A DNA stretch of 64,000 nucleotides from Bacillota bacterium (GTDB lineage: Bacteria > Bacillota > Clostridia > Lachnospirales > CAG-274): the NCBI GenBank assembly GCA_017460805.1, contig JAFUAF010000028.1, positions 62,001 to 126,000 on the forward strand. Direction: 5' to 3'. Positions 32,553 to 40,966 of the stretch are shown here, piece by piece. The position numbers and the translations under genes were made by a program. Under the pieces are notes generated by a model. That model saw only the letters and a list, made by a program, of their open reading frames with translations. It was not told where the DNA came from and did no database searches. Positions within the stretch are counted from its first letter, which is position 1; every line of letters starts with the position of its first letter.

Positions 32553-32780
32553 CCGGGCAAGGCATCAAAAATCCGAGGTCCCGGAGTTATTGTCTTGATG
32601 TATTAAGTAAATGCAGCGGATAGACGGAGCGAAAGATCACACACATTATCCGCGGATATCTGCTTGGTACGCTACTTATCAGCAGTAACCCATATCTTGA
32701 GGTATGGAAGAACTAGCAGCAGTCTGTCAGAGCCGTAGTACCGCAGATGTATGCGAAGGCATACGGAGGAAATGGCTCTG
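32553..32780 (+). ncRNA. Structured non-coding block after the excisionase-like gene
   Basis: Several stems follow each other: CCGGG/CCCGG (32553-32584), GCGGATA/TATCCGC (32616-32622/32647-32653), CCATATC-TTGA-GGTATGG (32690-32707), and CAGAGCC/GGCTCTG (32728-32734/32774-32780) enclosing GTATGC-GAAG-GCATAC (32749-32764). The block looks richer in G and C than its surroundings. A 62-codon frame at 32747 is not convincing. It may be a functional RNA or a relic of a mobile RNA element; I cannot name the class. From 32780 to 33240 I see only the repeat at 32945 and AT-rich sequence. Confidence 0.45.
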
Positions 32781-32944
32781 TCCTCTTGCCTCTTGTCGCG
32801 GTAAAGAACCTGCTGCAATCGATAGCAACAAATTTAAAGTGTAGAACAGCAAAATCAGTTCAATGTCAAAAAGTACAAATTGACGAAATTGTTAAAACCA
32901 AAATTTCGGCGCAGAAAAAATCACTTTCTATATAATCCTTATTA

Positions 32945-33011
32945 TCCTCTCAAAATAAAAACTCCCGCAATTCTTTGTGCAGTATATGCAGGTTTTGTAA
33001 AATTCAGCACT
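32945..33011 (-). repeat. Copy 1 of a repeated spoIIID upstream region
   Basis: About 60 bp starting at CAAAATAAAAACTCCC match 34801-34862 at roughly four bases in five, including the distal CAGCACTGCA. On the minus strand this is the leader that precedes the spoIIID-like start in copy 2, but here the match ends at the TTGA of the start codon. The 16-mer TCCTCTCAAAATAAAA at 32945-32960 also occurs exactly at 29245-29260, next to the start of the serine recombinase gene. Confidence 0.7.
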
Positions 33012-33240
33012 GCAAAGCGCGTGAGCGTTTATTTTTTGATTTTAAGCCAATAAATTTTCGAAAAACTATTGAGAATTTTAAAAATTTTTTATATAATAGG
33101 ATATAGTGATAGATATGGATATGGATATATACAGAAAGAGTAAGTTATTTTGGTAAAATATATTGAATTTCACCTATGTGAGAATGTATTTTAGAGTATA
33201 CTATTTATAAATTATTTTTTAACGAGAGAAGGCAGACAGG

Positions 33241-34563
33241 ATGTTATCTGAAAGCAACCGCATCGAATTCAAGAAAGAATTGAATGACAAACTTGAAAAA
33301 GAAATAGTTGCATTTTTGAACAACCGTGAGGGCGGAGTTTTATATATCGGTATAGACGATAATGGTCATTCGGTCGAAATTGATGATGTAGACGGGACGC
33401 AGCTGAAAATTGCAGACAGAATAAAGAATAATATTCTGCCGTCTACAATGGGATTATTTGATGTAGTAACTGAATCTATAGAGAATAAGACAGTTATAAA
33501 AGTTATTGTTTCAAGCGGATTGGAAAAACCTTATTATATAAAAAATAAGGGGATGTCTCCAAGCGGATGTTATATAAGGATAGGCGCATCTTCACAGCCA
33601 ATGACAACGGCGGTCATAGATGAATTTTACTCTAAAAGAGTGCATACTACTCTTAGGAATATATCTGCACCCAGACAGGATCTGACCTTTGCGCAGTTAA
33701 GGATATTCTACGAGGAAAACAGATTTAGTCTTAATGATAAATTTGCAAATAGCCTTGAATTGCTCACACAAGACGGCAAGTACAATTATGTTGCATATTT
33801 GCTTGCGGATGAAAACGCCGTTTCTGTAAAAGTTGCAAAATATGCAGGCGCAGATAAGGTTGAATTGCTTGAAAATGAAGAATACGGTTATTGTTCTTTG
33901 ATAAAAGCCGCTCACAGAGTCCTTGATCGTATGGTGGTGGAGAATACCACACGGGCAAAAATAACAGAAAAAACAAGAGTTGAACATAATTTAGTCGAGT
34001 CCATACCGCTCAGAGAGGCTGTTATCAACGCCATTGTTCATAATGATTATACAAGAGAGATACCTCCTGTCTTTGAAATTTTCAGCGATAGAATAGTAAT
34101 AACATCTTATGGTGGCCTAATTCCGGGGCAAAGCACAGATGACTTTTTCAGTTGTAGCAGTATGCCGAGAAATCGTGAACTTATGAGGGTTTTCAAGGAT
34201 GTTGGCTTGGTTGAACAGTTGGGTTCGGGAATGAGTCGTATACTAAATTATTACGGAAGAAATATTTTTGAGATAACGGAGCATTTTATCAGAGTGACAT
34301 TTTATTTCAACGCCAATTACAATGCCAAAAACAAAAATATCAACGCCAATGGCAATGATGTTGGCATTGAAAATGGCATTGATAATATCGATGAAAAAGT
34401 TATAAATATTATAATAAACGAACCATCGGCAACAATAAACCGCATTTCCGAAAAATTAGGCGTAAGCAGCCGTAAAATAAGCAGAATAATAAAGAAGCTT
34501 AAAGAGGATAGAGTTATAGAGAGAGTTGGTTCGGACAGGAAGGGGCACTGGAAGATATTATAA
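33241..34563 (+). CDS. AlbA/Schlafen-type putative DNA-binding ATPase regulator
   Basis: ATG 33241 near GAGAAGG. The 440-residue protein opens with the AlbA_2 (Schlafen-like) domain: SNRIEFKKELNDKLEKEIVAFLNNREGGVLYIGIDDNG. The middle has HNLVESIPLREAVINAIVHNDY, IFSDRIVITSYGGLIPG and VEQLGSGMSRIL, matching the HATPase_c_4 domain annotated as RecG-like regulators. After an Asn-rich spacer (about 360-385) the C-terminus is a winged helix (INEPSATINRISEKLGVSSRKISRIIKKLKEDRVIERVG). These proteins are frequent in mobile elements and are thought to be transcription regulators or defence-related; the exact role is unknown. It is monocistronic with its own terminator. Confidence 0.82.
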   Translation: MLSESNRIEFKKELNDKLEKEIVAFLNNREGGVLYIGIDDNGHSVEIDDVDGTQLKIADRIKNNILPSTMGLFDVVTESIENKTVIKVIVSSGLEKPYYIKNKGMSPSGCYIRIGASSQPMTTAVIDEFYSKRVHTTLRNISAPRQDLTFAQLRIFYEENRFSLNDKFANSLELLTQDGKYNYVAYLLADENAVSVKVAKYAGADKVELLENEEYGYCSLIKAAHRVLDRMVVENTTRAKITEKTRVEHNLVESIPLREAVINAIVHNDYTREIPPVFEIFSDRIVITSYGGLIPGQSTDDFFSCSSMPRNRELMRVFKDVGLVEQLGSGMSRILNYYGRNIFEITEHFIRVTFYFNANYNAKNKNINANGNDVGIENGIDNIDEKVINIIINEPSATINRISEKLGVSSRKISRIIKKLKEDRVIERVGSDRKGHWKIL

Positions 34564-34596
34564 TTGTTTAGAATGAGTGCAGGAGCCACTTGCTTC

Positions 34597-34626
34597 AGAC
34601 CTGTGTTTAGATGCGCAGGTCTTTTT
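34597..34626 (+). terminator. Terminator of the AlbA-type gene
   Basis: AGACCTG (34597-34603) pairs with CAGGTCT (34616-34622), with T continuing to 34626. It is 34 bp after the stop. Confidence 0.8.
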
Positions 34627-34669
34627 CGTTTAAAAAGTCAAAGTGCCTTATTTAAGCCAAAAACTCACG

Positions 34670-34803
34670 TTACATTAATGTAAGACAGTATGCACCGTCG
34701 ATTTGCTTATCCCAAACTTTTTTGCCGTTTCCCTTACGGTCGCCTTGGTTTTTATTATGTACTCCCCGACCTCTATTGCTCGCTGTTCAATATAATCTTT
34801 CAA
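34670..34803 (-). pseudogene. spoIIID: Truncated spoIIID-like gene
   Basis: TTG 34803 follows GGGAG by a usual distance and opens 42 codons: KDYIEQRAIEVGEYIIKTKA, then TVRETAKKFGISKSTVH, then an unrelated TVLH and stop. This is the N-terminal half of SpoIIID, a sporulation DNA-binding protein of about 80-90 residues; the homology ends at the recognition helix. The break coincides with a perfect 14-bp palindrome (34670-34683, TTACATTAATGTAA) that also supplies the stop. The second half is absent, so the product cannot be a normal SpoIIID. It may mark an insertion or deletion junction of the mobile region. Confidence 0.75.
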
Positions 34804-34862
34804 AATAAAAACTCCCATAGTTCTTTGTACAGTATATGCCGACTTGTTGAAAATCAGCACTG
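34796..34862 (-). repeat. Copy 2 of the repeated spoIIID upstream region
   Basis: CAAAATAAAAACTCCC through AATCAGCACTGCATA aligns to 32951-33011 and forms the leader of the truncated spoIIID-like gene. Copies 1 and 2 have the same orientation and bracket a 1.85-kb interval holding the AlbA-type gene. Confidence 0.75.
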
Positions 34863-34989
34863 CATAGGAAGAGTTTGAATTTGTCTTGAAACGAAATACC
34901 GACTCTGTTGTTTTTATCCGGGAACGAAAAAATGATTAATTACGGCGGGAATGGGGTGTAAATAATAACAGGGAACGGGGGCGTAAATA

Positions 34990-35237
34990 ATATTTTCGTG
35001 TTGACTTTTATATGTATTTTTGTTAAAATTATAATATAATATAACAGGTTTGTAATGCACTTAAAGTGGTATGCTAATAAAGAAAAAGGGGTTGACGCTT
35101 ATGCCGAAATGCGTATTTCGTAACGTGAAGCCGTATAAACGGGCAGGCAGCAAGGTAATGTCCTTTTTAAAAGTAAATATTATGTATTTTTTAATGCACT
35201 CTGCGGGATGACTATGTCTATCGGAGTGCGTTTTTTT
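34990..35237 (+). ncRNA. Possible short transcript or leader ending in an intrinsic terminator
   Basis: A TATAAT lies at 35030-35035, but the TTGACT at 35001 is 23 bp away, so the promoter is not convincing. Downstream, CGAAAT-GCGT-ATTTCG near 35106-35121 is a hairpin, and GCACTC (35196-35201) pairs with GAGTGC (35224-35229) before seven T (35231-35237). This could be a short RNA or an attenuating leader of the amidohydrolase gene. A 37-codon frame starting at about 35101 overlaps it. No riboswitch class is recognised. Confidence 0.3.
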
Positions 35238-35330
35238 ATAACGGGAATAGGAAAGTGTAGAGTGTATTTCGTTTGTGTTTTCATAAACGGCGGATAAAAA
35301 ATAAGAAGCAAAAAAAGGAGGCAAACAGAC

Positions 35331-37004
35331 ATGAAAGCGGACAAAATCATTAAAAACGCAAAAATTTTTACGGCGGATCAAAACAATCCGCAGGCATCCG
35401 CACTTGCGGTAAAAGACGGTAAATTTGTATATGTCGGTGATGAAGCGGGGCTTTCCGATTACGAGGGAGAGATCACGGACCTTGGCGGCAGGTTTGTTAT
35501 GCCGGGCATTATCGACAGCCATGTCCATATAACCACGGGTGTCGGTTTTGAGTATGTCGATTACGGCGTGTACATTGACTGCGGCGGCAAACAGGAAGCT
35601 CTGGATTTTATGGCGGACTATGTTAAAAACAACCCGGGGTTGGAGAGATACAGATTTATGCTGGAAAGAGCATCTTTGAACGGCGAGGACTTGACAAGGA
35701 CGGAGCTTGATGCGATTTGTCCCGACAATGAACTTCAGGTTCTGGAGGCGGAAGTACACAGCGTTTGGGTCAACTCCAAAATTCTTGAGAAGCACGGCAT
35801 TACAGACGACACGCCCGACCCTGCACCGGGGCTTGCGTATTATGTAAGAAAAGACGGGCATTTGACAGGCAACGCTTATGAATCTGCGGGCTGGCCGTTC
35901 GTTTTTGATTTTTTGAAAAAGAATCTTAGCGACGAGCAGATAGGGGCGGCGGTTTCGCGCTGGATAGAATTCAGCAAAGAATATGGCGTGAGTGCTGTTT
36001 TTGATGCGGGCTTCCCCGAACATAACGAGATACACGAACGAATTTACGCATATCTGCGCGATATGGACAAAGAGGGCAAACTGCCGATCTATATAGACGG
36101 ATGCTATGTTTTGACAAACCGCAAAAAAATTAAGGAAGCCGTGGAAGAAACGAAACGCTTCCGCCGCGAATTCGACACGGAGCATTTGAAAGTACACACA
36201 TTGAAGATCTTTATGGACGGTACTATGAAGATAGAGACCGCGGCAATGGTAACGCCGTATGAAGATACGGGCGAAAAAGGCGCTACAACGCTTGAAGCAA
36301 ACGAGATTGCAGAACTGCTTGAAGAACTGAACGAGGCGGGGCTCGATCTTCATTTACATACGGTCGGCGAGCGTTCGTCACGCGTTGTACTGGACGGCGT
36401 GGAAATGGCAAGAAAGAAACTGGGCGAAGATTTCCGCGTGAAAGTTACCTGCGCGCATTTGTGGATACAGGATGATGCCGATCTGGAGAGGTTTGCAAAA
36501 CTCGGTGTTATCGCGAATTATACACCCGCATGGCACAGCGGCGTAATAGGCGGCGAGCCTTATAAGTTCTGGTCTGTCCTGCTTGGCGAAAAACGCGCTT
36601 CTTCCATGTACCGCAGCAAGACAGTCTGGGACAGCGGCGCTCTTGTTGCATGGTCAAGCGATGATGTCGCTTATGGCGATTTTTCGACATGGAACCCGTT
36701 TTTGGGTATGGAGATAGGCATGACACGTCAGATCACCGAAAAGACAAAAGTGGATGAACAGCAAAGAAACGTATCACCGCTTCCGTCCGAAAATGAAAGA
36801 ATGAATATTGAAGAAATGCTGCTCGGCTTTACGATAAACGGAGCAAAGCAGCTTGGTATTGAAGATTCAAAGGGTTCTATAGAGGCAGGCAAGGATGCGG
36901 ACTTTCTGGTGTTCGATAATGACCTGCTTACGGCAGAACATGAGGGATTCAGCCATAACATGCCAAGTGAGGTATATTTCTGCGGCAGAAAACCTAACAG
37001 ATAA
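35331..37004 (+). CDS. Amidohydrolase, YtcJ-like
   Basis: ATG 35331 follows AAAAAAGGAGGC. The 557-residue protein is a metal-dependent amidohydrolase of the YtcJ type: DQNNPQASALAVKDGKFVYVG at the N-terminus, VMPGIIDSHVHI (first metal ligands), KIFMDGTM (the lysine region), LHLHTVGERS, CAHLWIQDD, WSSDDVAYGDF near residue 444 and the closing SKGSIEAGKDADFLVFD. The TIM-barrel landmarks are complete. Such enzymes hydrolyse amides or related bonds of small molecules; the substrate cannot be read from sequence. It is followed by a hairpin. Confidence 0.88.
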   Translation: MKADKIIKNAKIFTADQNNPQASALAVKDGKFVYVGDEAGLSDYEGEITDLGGRFVMPGIIDSHVHITTGVGFEYVDYGVYIDCGGKQEALDFMADYVKNNPGLERYRFMLERASLNGEDLTRTELDAICPDNELQVLEAEVHSVWVNSKILEKHGITDDTPDPAPGLAYYVRKDGHLTGNAYESAGWPFVFDFLKKNLSDEQIGAAVSRWIEFSKEYGVSAVFDAGFPEHNEIHERIYAYLRDMDKEGKLPIYIDGCYVLTNRKKIKEAVEETKRFRREFDTEHLKVHTLKIFMDGTMKIETAAMVTPYEDTGEKGATTLEANEIAELLEELNEAGLDLHLHTVGERSSRVVLDGVEMARKKLGEDFRVKVTCAHLWIQDDADLERFAKLGVIANYTPAWHSGVIGGEPYKFWSVLLGEKRASSMYRSKTVWDSGALVAWSSDDVAYGDFSTWNPFLGMEIGMTRQITEKTKVDEQQRNVSPLPSENERMNIEEMLLGFTINGAKQLGIEDSKGSIEAGKDADFLVFDNDLLTAEHEGFSHNMPSEVYFCGRKPNR

Positions 37005-37021
37005 TTCCGCGGTTTAATGCG

Positions 37022-37077
37022 AACTTAAAAACTCCCGCATTCTTCGTGCTGTATATGCCGAAAAGAATACGGGAGTT
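37022..37077. terminator. Hairpin after the amidohydrolase; left arm resembles the spoIIID leader repeat
   Basis: AACTCCCG(C)ATTCTT (37030-37044) pairs with AAGAAT(A)CGGGAGTT (37063-37077), 14 pairs with one mismatch. There is no long T run. The left part (TAAAAACTCCCGCATTCTT and then GTATATGCCG) matches copies 1 and 2 of the repeat at 32951 and 34801 over about 30 bp, so the same short element may occur three times. Confidence 0.6.
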
Positions 37078-37152
37078 TATTGTTGAAAAAATACAAGTTT
37101 GTTATTGTGCCAGATAATATTTTGTGATTTTACTAAAATGACTTATGGGCTG

Positions 37153-37866
37153 TCAATGGCCTCTCGGCTTGCGGTCAAGCTGGCCTTTTTCTGTTTTCAG
37201 ATCGGCATATAAAAGATCTGCAAAACCGATAAACAGTACCACAGCCGCGCCCCATACCGCTTTGCCCATAAACAAATTGCACATAATGGTACTTAATACA
37301 CCGCCGAATACAAAGGCACACAGCATAAGCGCGTGTCTTGAAAAACGCAGCAGACTGTCGGTGTTTTTGTGTTTTATCCACTTTACCATATGAATACTTG
37401 TCTGCCGTACATGGTTGGTGCAGAATGTGGTCGCCATAGGTATGCCCTGGGCTTGTCTGAATGTGTTGTACTGCATGGAGCAGATAAAATTTATCGCGAC
37501 CTGGGATATCTGGTATGGTGCACTTTCGGGCAGAAAACCGAGAATTATTATCACTATTATTTCTATGCCGAGCAGCATAGTGTCCCAACGCAGGACATTG
37601 GTCTTTTTTACAAAATTTGGCAGTATCTCGGATAAAATGCTTCCCAGAAAATATGCACTTATGGGGATAAGCAGATATTTTGCCCTTGCAAGGTCGGCAT
37701 TGCCGACGGCCATTGCAAGCAGCACAAAATTGCCTGTCTGTGCGTTGCAGAACACCCCGCCTCGTATGCTGTATGTAAAGGCACCAAGCCATCCCGCCGC
37801 TGTCATAAGTATTATAAATATCCACCAACGCTCACATTCCAAAAAACTTTTTTCTTCTTTTTCCAT
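37153..37866 (-). CDS. DUF1275 (YoaK) family membrane protein
   Basis: ATG 37866 has GAGGA six bases upstream and is preferred over the nearer ATG. The 237-residue protein has six or seven hydrophobic segments. GWLGAFTYSIRGGVFCNAQTGNFVLLAMAVG is the family's conserved first block, and FRQAQGIPMATTFCTNHVRQ is the second. YoaK proteins are inner-membrane proteins of unknown transport role. It is convergent with the amidohydrolase and divergent from the flavin reductase gene. Confidence 0.88.
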   Translation of the reverse strand: MEKEEKSFLECERWWIFIILMTAAGWLGAFTYSIRGGVFCNAQTGNFVLLAMAVGNADLARAKYLLIPISAYFLGSILSEILPNFVKKTNVLRWDTMLLGIEIIVIIILGFLPESAPYQISQVAINFICSMQYNTFRQAQGIPMATTFCTNHVRQTSIHMVKWIKHKNTDSLLRFSRHALMLCAFVFGGVLSTIMCNLFMGKAVWGAAVVLFIGFADLLYADLKTEKGQLDRKPRGH

Positions 37867-37995
37867 GTTCATTCCTCGCTTTTCTATATCTATCATACAA
37901 ATAATTGCCGATAAAGTCAATAAAAATTTGATATTGTAATTTTTGGTAATATGTGTAATAATAGAAATATACAAAAAAAGAAAGGACGGATAATT

Positions 37996-38568
37996 ATGAG
38001 AAAAAATTTAGGTGTACAGCCGGCGTTATTCCCTATGCCGGTCGTTATTGTTGCGGCTTATGGTGCTGACGGAAGTATATGTGCTATGAATGCTGCATGG
38101 GCGCAGATATGCGGCATGGACAAGATAGCGCTTTTTATAGATGCGGATCATAAGACGACAAAAAACATAATGGAAACAGGGGCTTTTACGGTTAATATTG
38201 CCGATGTGCCCAATATGGCACCCGCGGACTTTTTCGGTATAGCAACAGGCAACAAAATGCCCGATAAATTTGAACGCTCGGGCTGTCACGCAGAAAAAAG
38301 CGCTTTTGTTAATGCGCCCGTAATAACCGAGTTTCCGGTTGCTATCGAGTGCGAGCTTGCGGAGGAAATAAACACCGAAAATATGCACGCGATAGTCGGC
38401 AGGATAATAAACGTAAGTGCAGAAGAAACTGTTGTCGGCGACAAGGACAAGATAGTTCCCGAAAAGGTAAACGCGCTGATATTCGACCAGTACCGCTCGG
38501 GCTATTATGCAGTGGGTGAAAAAGTCGGACAGGCATGGAACGCAGGCGCGGGTCTGATGAAAAACTGA
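37996..38568 (+). CDS. Flavin reductase-like FMN-binding protein
   Basis: ATG 37996 after AAAGGACGG; 190 residues. FPMPVVIVAAYGADGSICAMNAAW, then ALFIDADHKTTKNIMETGAFTVNIAD and the SGCHAEKSAFVNAP segment follow the flavin reductase-like fold (PF01613), which binds FMN as a dimer. It probably transfers electrons from NAD(P)H to flavin or another acceptor; the partner is not seen. The C-terminus ends in GYYAVGEKVGQAW. It is monocistronic with a terminator directly after. Confidence 0.85.
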   Translation: MRKNLGVQPALFPMPVVIVAAYGADGSICAMNAAWAQICGMDKIALFIDADHKTTKNIMETGAFTVNIADVPNMAPADFFGIATGNKMPDKFERSGCHAEKSAFVNAPVITEFPVAIECELAEEINTENMHAIVGRIINVSAEETVVGDKDKIVPEKVNALIFDQYRSGYYAVGEKVGQAWNAGAGLMKN

Positions 38569-38581
38569 AATAAATAATCGG

Positions 38582-38617
38582 CGGGCTGAAGTACAAAATG
38601 TGCTCGGCCCGTTTTTT
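38582..38617 (+). terminator. Terminator of the flavin reductase gene
   Basis: CGGGC (38582-38586) and GCCCG (38607-38611) close a stem extended by inner partial pairing (AGTAC/GTGCT) and followed by six T. Confidence 0.75.
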
Positions 38618-38638
38618 GATATAGGCTATGTATATAGC

Positions 38639-39289
38639 TCAGCTTATGTATGAAATAATATCGTTTGTATCATTTACAATATGAACGGGGTATTCTTTGC
38701 TTATTAAATCGGCATCCCCGATGCCCCATGTAACTATCAATGCGGGAATTCCTGCGTTAAAGGCGGTCTCGGCATCAACGATACTGTCACCGACATATAT
38801 CATTTCGCTGTCTGCAAAATCAAAATTTTCTCTTATCGTCTGCATAAAAAACGGAGACGGTTTTGGCGGTTTTCCCTTGACCGAGCCTATTATCAAATCA
38901 AAAGTACAGCTGTCGAAAAGCTTTGCCGTCATATCTTCAAGCAAATACTGAACCTTGTTTGAACTGATGATTATTTTTATTCCGCTGGTTTTCAGATACA
39001 GCAGCAGCTCCTTAATGCCGTTATAAGGCAGCGAACCGGCTTTGGGGTCCCCGGAGTATATTTCCCTGTATTTATCCCTGAAAACCTCTATATCGGCATC
39101 TGTTCTGCGGTCTTTTGGCAATAGGGCTTTGCAAATGTCTTCAATGTTTTTGCCTATCAGACTTCTGATGTAAGAACTTTCTTTTTTTTCATACCCAAAG
39201 TATTGTAAAGTTTTGTTAAAACATTTTATAATATCATCTGCCGTATTTACAAGTGTACCGTCAAAATCAAAAATCACAGCTTTGATCAT
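38639..39289 (-). CDS. HAD-family phosphatase, phosphoglycolate-phosphatase-like
   Basis: ATG 39289 follows CGGAGG; 216 residues. VIFDFDGTLVNT is HAD motif 1, IIISSNK motif 2, KGKPPKPSPF motif 3 and IYVGDSIVDAETAFNAG motif 4, with the alpha-helical cap of the GPH/PGMB subgroup between them. It is the last gene of the minus-strand glycan operon, so a role in removing phosphate from a sugar precursor is possible, though housekeeping phosphatases look the same. Confidence 0.88.
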   Translation of the reverse strand: MIKAVIFDFDGTLVNTADDIIKCFNKTLQYFGYEKKESSYIRSLIGKNIEDICKALLPKDRRTDADIEVFRDKYREIYSGDPKAGSLPYNGIKELLLYLKTSGIKIIISSNKVQYLLEDMTAKLFDSCTFDLIIGSVKGKPPKPSPFFMQTIRENFDFADSEMIYVGDSIVDAETAFNAGIPALIVTWGIGDADLISKEYPVHIVNDTNDIISYIS

Positions 39290-39318
39290 ATTAAGCCTCC
39301 GTATCATTTTCAGAAAAA

Positions 39319-40929
39319 CTATCTTTTAAAAACCGTTGTGGTAACAAACTCAATATCCATTGTGTCCTTTACCGCTGCAAGAAAATCATCCAAAATACTC
39401 TGTATCTCTTTGTTTAAAAAATTATAATCATGCTCTGTGGTCAGTGTCGGCAGATATTCGTCCGCATAGCTTTCGTTGTAATTGCTGCGAAACTCGTCCA
39501 ATCCCGCAACACCGACACGTTTGACCGCCAAACGGTTCATAAGGCGCAGACAGGTAATTATTGCATTGTCAAAGTATACCCATTTGCGTTTGATAACACT
39601 TTCGTAATTTATTATTATTTCATCGTCAAGCGCATCCTGCTTGATATTTGAAAGCAGGATCTTTCGTGTTGCCTTAAACTGATCCTTATATACTTCTTTT
39701 GCGTAATCGTATCGTATCGAGCTTAAAAGAAACAAAAAATCGCCTTTATACAAAGGATTAAGAGCGTTGACGAATATGATAACGGGATCGTTCTTTTTGA
39801 TATATGTATCTATCAGGTCAAATTCGTCTTTTGTGGTTTTGCCGGGGCCTATCAGAAGTACTTTGCGGCTGCCTATGGCTTCCTTTAATCGTTCTATACT
39901 GTCGTCGTCACGGAATTTTGCGGCTTGATTTTCAAGGTACTTTGTTTCAAGAAGATCGTAATCGTACTTTCTTCTGTCCGAAACGGAAAGCGAGTCGATA
40001 ATATTGTGCATATCCCTGCTGTTTGTTCTGTGATTTTTCAAAAGATATGCTATATTGTTGACATGGCACTGATACATACCCGCAATACAGTAGGGGGTAG
40101 AGTAGCCCCATTTGTATTTTTCCTGAATAGTCGGCATATACATATCAATGGCATCAAATATCTCGTTCATATCATAGTTTTTGTGATACTTTTGATTAAG
40201 ATAATTTGCCACCAGTTCCGTGGGTGTATTGCCTGCGCCTCTGCCCATGCCGCAAAGTGTCGAATCTATCATTATATCTCTTTTGCCGTACAGCATGGAG
40301 GCAAAATGTATACATAATGAAAACGAAAGCTGAAGATTGTTGTGTGAATGAAAACCAAGGGCAATATTACTGTCCAGCTCGCTTGAAAGAATATTGACTA
40401 TCCTGTCAAGATCATCCGGGTACATTGCTCCGAATGTATCAACTACCGATAATGCCACGGGGGAAAGCTTGTTGACGCACTCGGCCAGTTCTATCAGGTC
40501 TTTGTTGCTGTATGCAAGAGTGTTGGCGGCCTGGAGAAATACCTTATAGCCCTTTTCCTTGATCTTTGAAGCAACACTTATTCCCTCGCGGTGCTTGCCG
40601 TGCGGGAAAACAACTCTGACCGCATCTATGGATTTTCCGTCACAGACAGGCAATGTGTCAAGATCGTAGCGATCCCAATCTATCATTACCACATAGGTTT
40701 TGGAGGGGTCTTTTTTTGAACAGTATTTCAGCATATCATCCGGAATATGGTAATAAGAAGAGCCCTCTTGATGAGGGTCGTTTTTGAGCCAGCCGCATTC
40801 AATGACATCAATGTTTGCTTTTTCGGATTTTTTTATTATGCCTTGTATGCAGGGGACGCCGAAATTGGAATTGTTTACATATGCTCCGTCACGCAAGGTG
40901 CAGTCAAGCAGTTTAATAGTAGTTTTCAT
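39319..40929 (-). CDS. HMGL-type aldolase of the glycan locus
   Basis: ATG 40929, 536 residues. The first ~270 residues form a DRE-TIM metallolyase barrel: LLDCTLRDGAYVNNSNF (the DRDG-type metal and base site), VIECGWL, LSVVDTFGAMYPDDL, GFHSHNNLQLS (two metal His) and DSTLCGMGRGAGNTPTEL. This matches 4-hydroxy-2-oxovalerate aldolase-like enzymes that act on 2-keto acids. The C-terminal ~200 residues (from about 340, with VLLIGPGKTT) look like a separate Rossmann-type domain. With the ThDP enzyme upstream it may build or cleave a keto-acid intermediate of an unusual sugar or its substituent. Confidence 0.8.
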   Translation of the reverse strand: MKTTIKLLDCTLRDGAYVNNSNFGVPCIQGIIKKSEKANIDVIECGWLKNDPHQEGSSYYHIPDDMLKYCSKKDPSKTYVVMIDWDRYDLDTLPVCDGKSIDAVRVVFPHGKHREGISVASKIKEKGYKVFLQAANTLAYSNKDLIELAECVNKLSPVALSVVDTFGAMYPDDLDRIVNILSSELDSNIALGFHSHNNLQLSFSLCIHFASMLYGKRDIMIDSTLCGMGRGAGNTPTELVANYLNQKYHKNYDMNEIFDAIDMYMPTIQEKYKWGYSTPYCIAGMYQCHVNNIAYLLKNHRTNSRDMHNIIDSLSVSDRRKYDYDLLETKYLENQAAKFRDDDSIERLKEAIGSRKVLLIGPGKTTKDEFDLIDTYIKKNDPVIIFVNALNPLYKGDFLFLLSSIRYDYAKEVYKDQFKATRKILLSNIKQDALDDEIIINYESVIKRKWVYFDNAIITCLRLMNRLAVKRVGVAGLDEFRSNYNESYADEYLPTLTTEHDYNFLNKEIQSILDDFLAAVKDTMDIEFVTTTVFKR

Positions 40930-40966
40930 TTCATTCCTCGTTTTTCTTTGGTTTCGGGATAGCTGT

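Noticed and set aside
35001..35035. TTGACT and TATAAT as a promoter
   Set aside because: The spacer is 23 bp, too long for sigma-A; no better -35 was found.
34862..35330. T-box or other known riboswitch
   Set aside because: No T-box sequence, S-box, or other recognised aptamer core could be found.
35061..36353. A 430-codon minus-strand frame
   Set aside because: It runs opposite the amidohydrolase, whose motifs are complete; the minus-strand product has no recognisable domain and is rich in residues typical of antisense reading.
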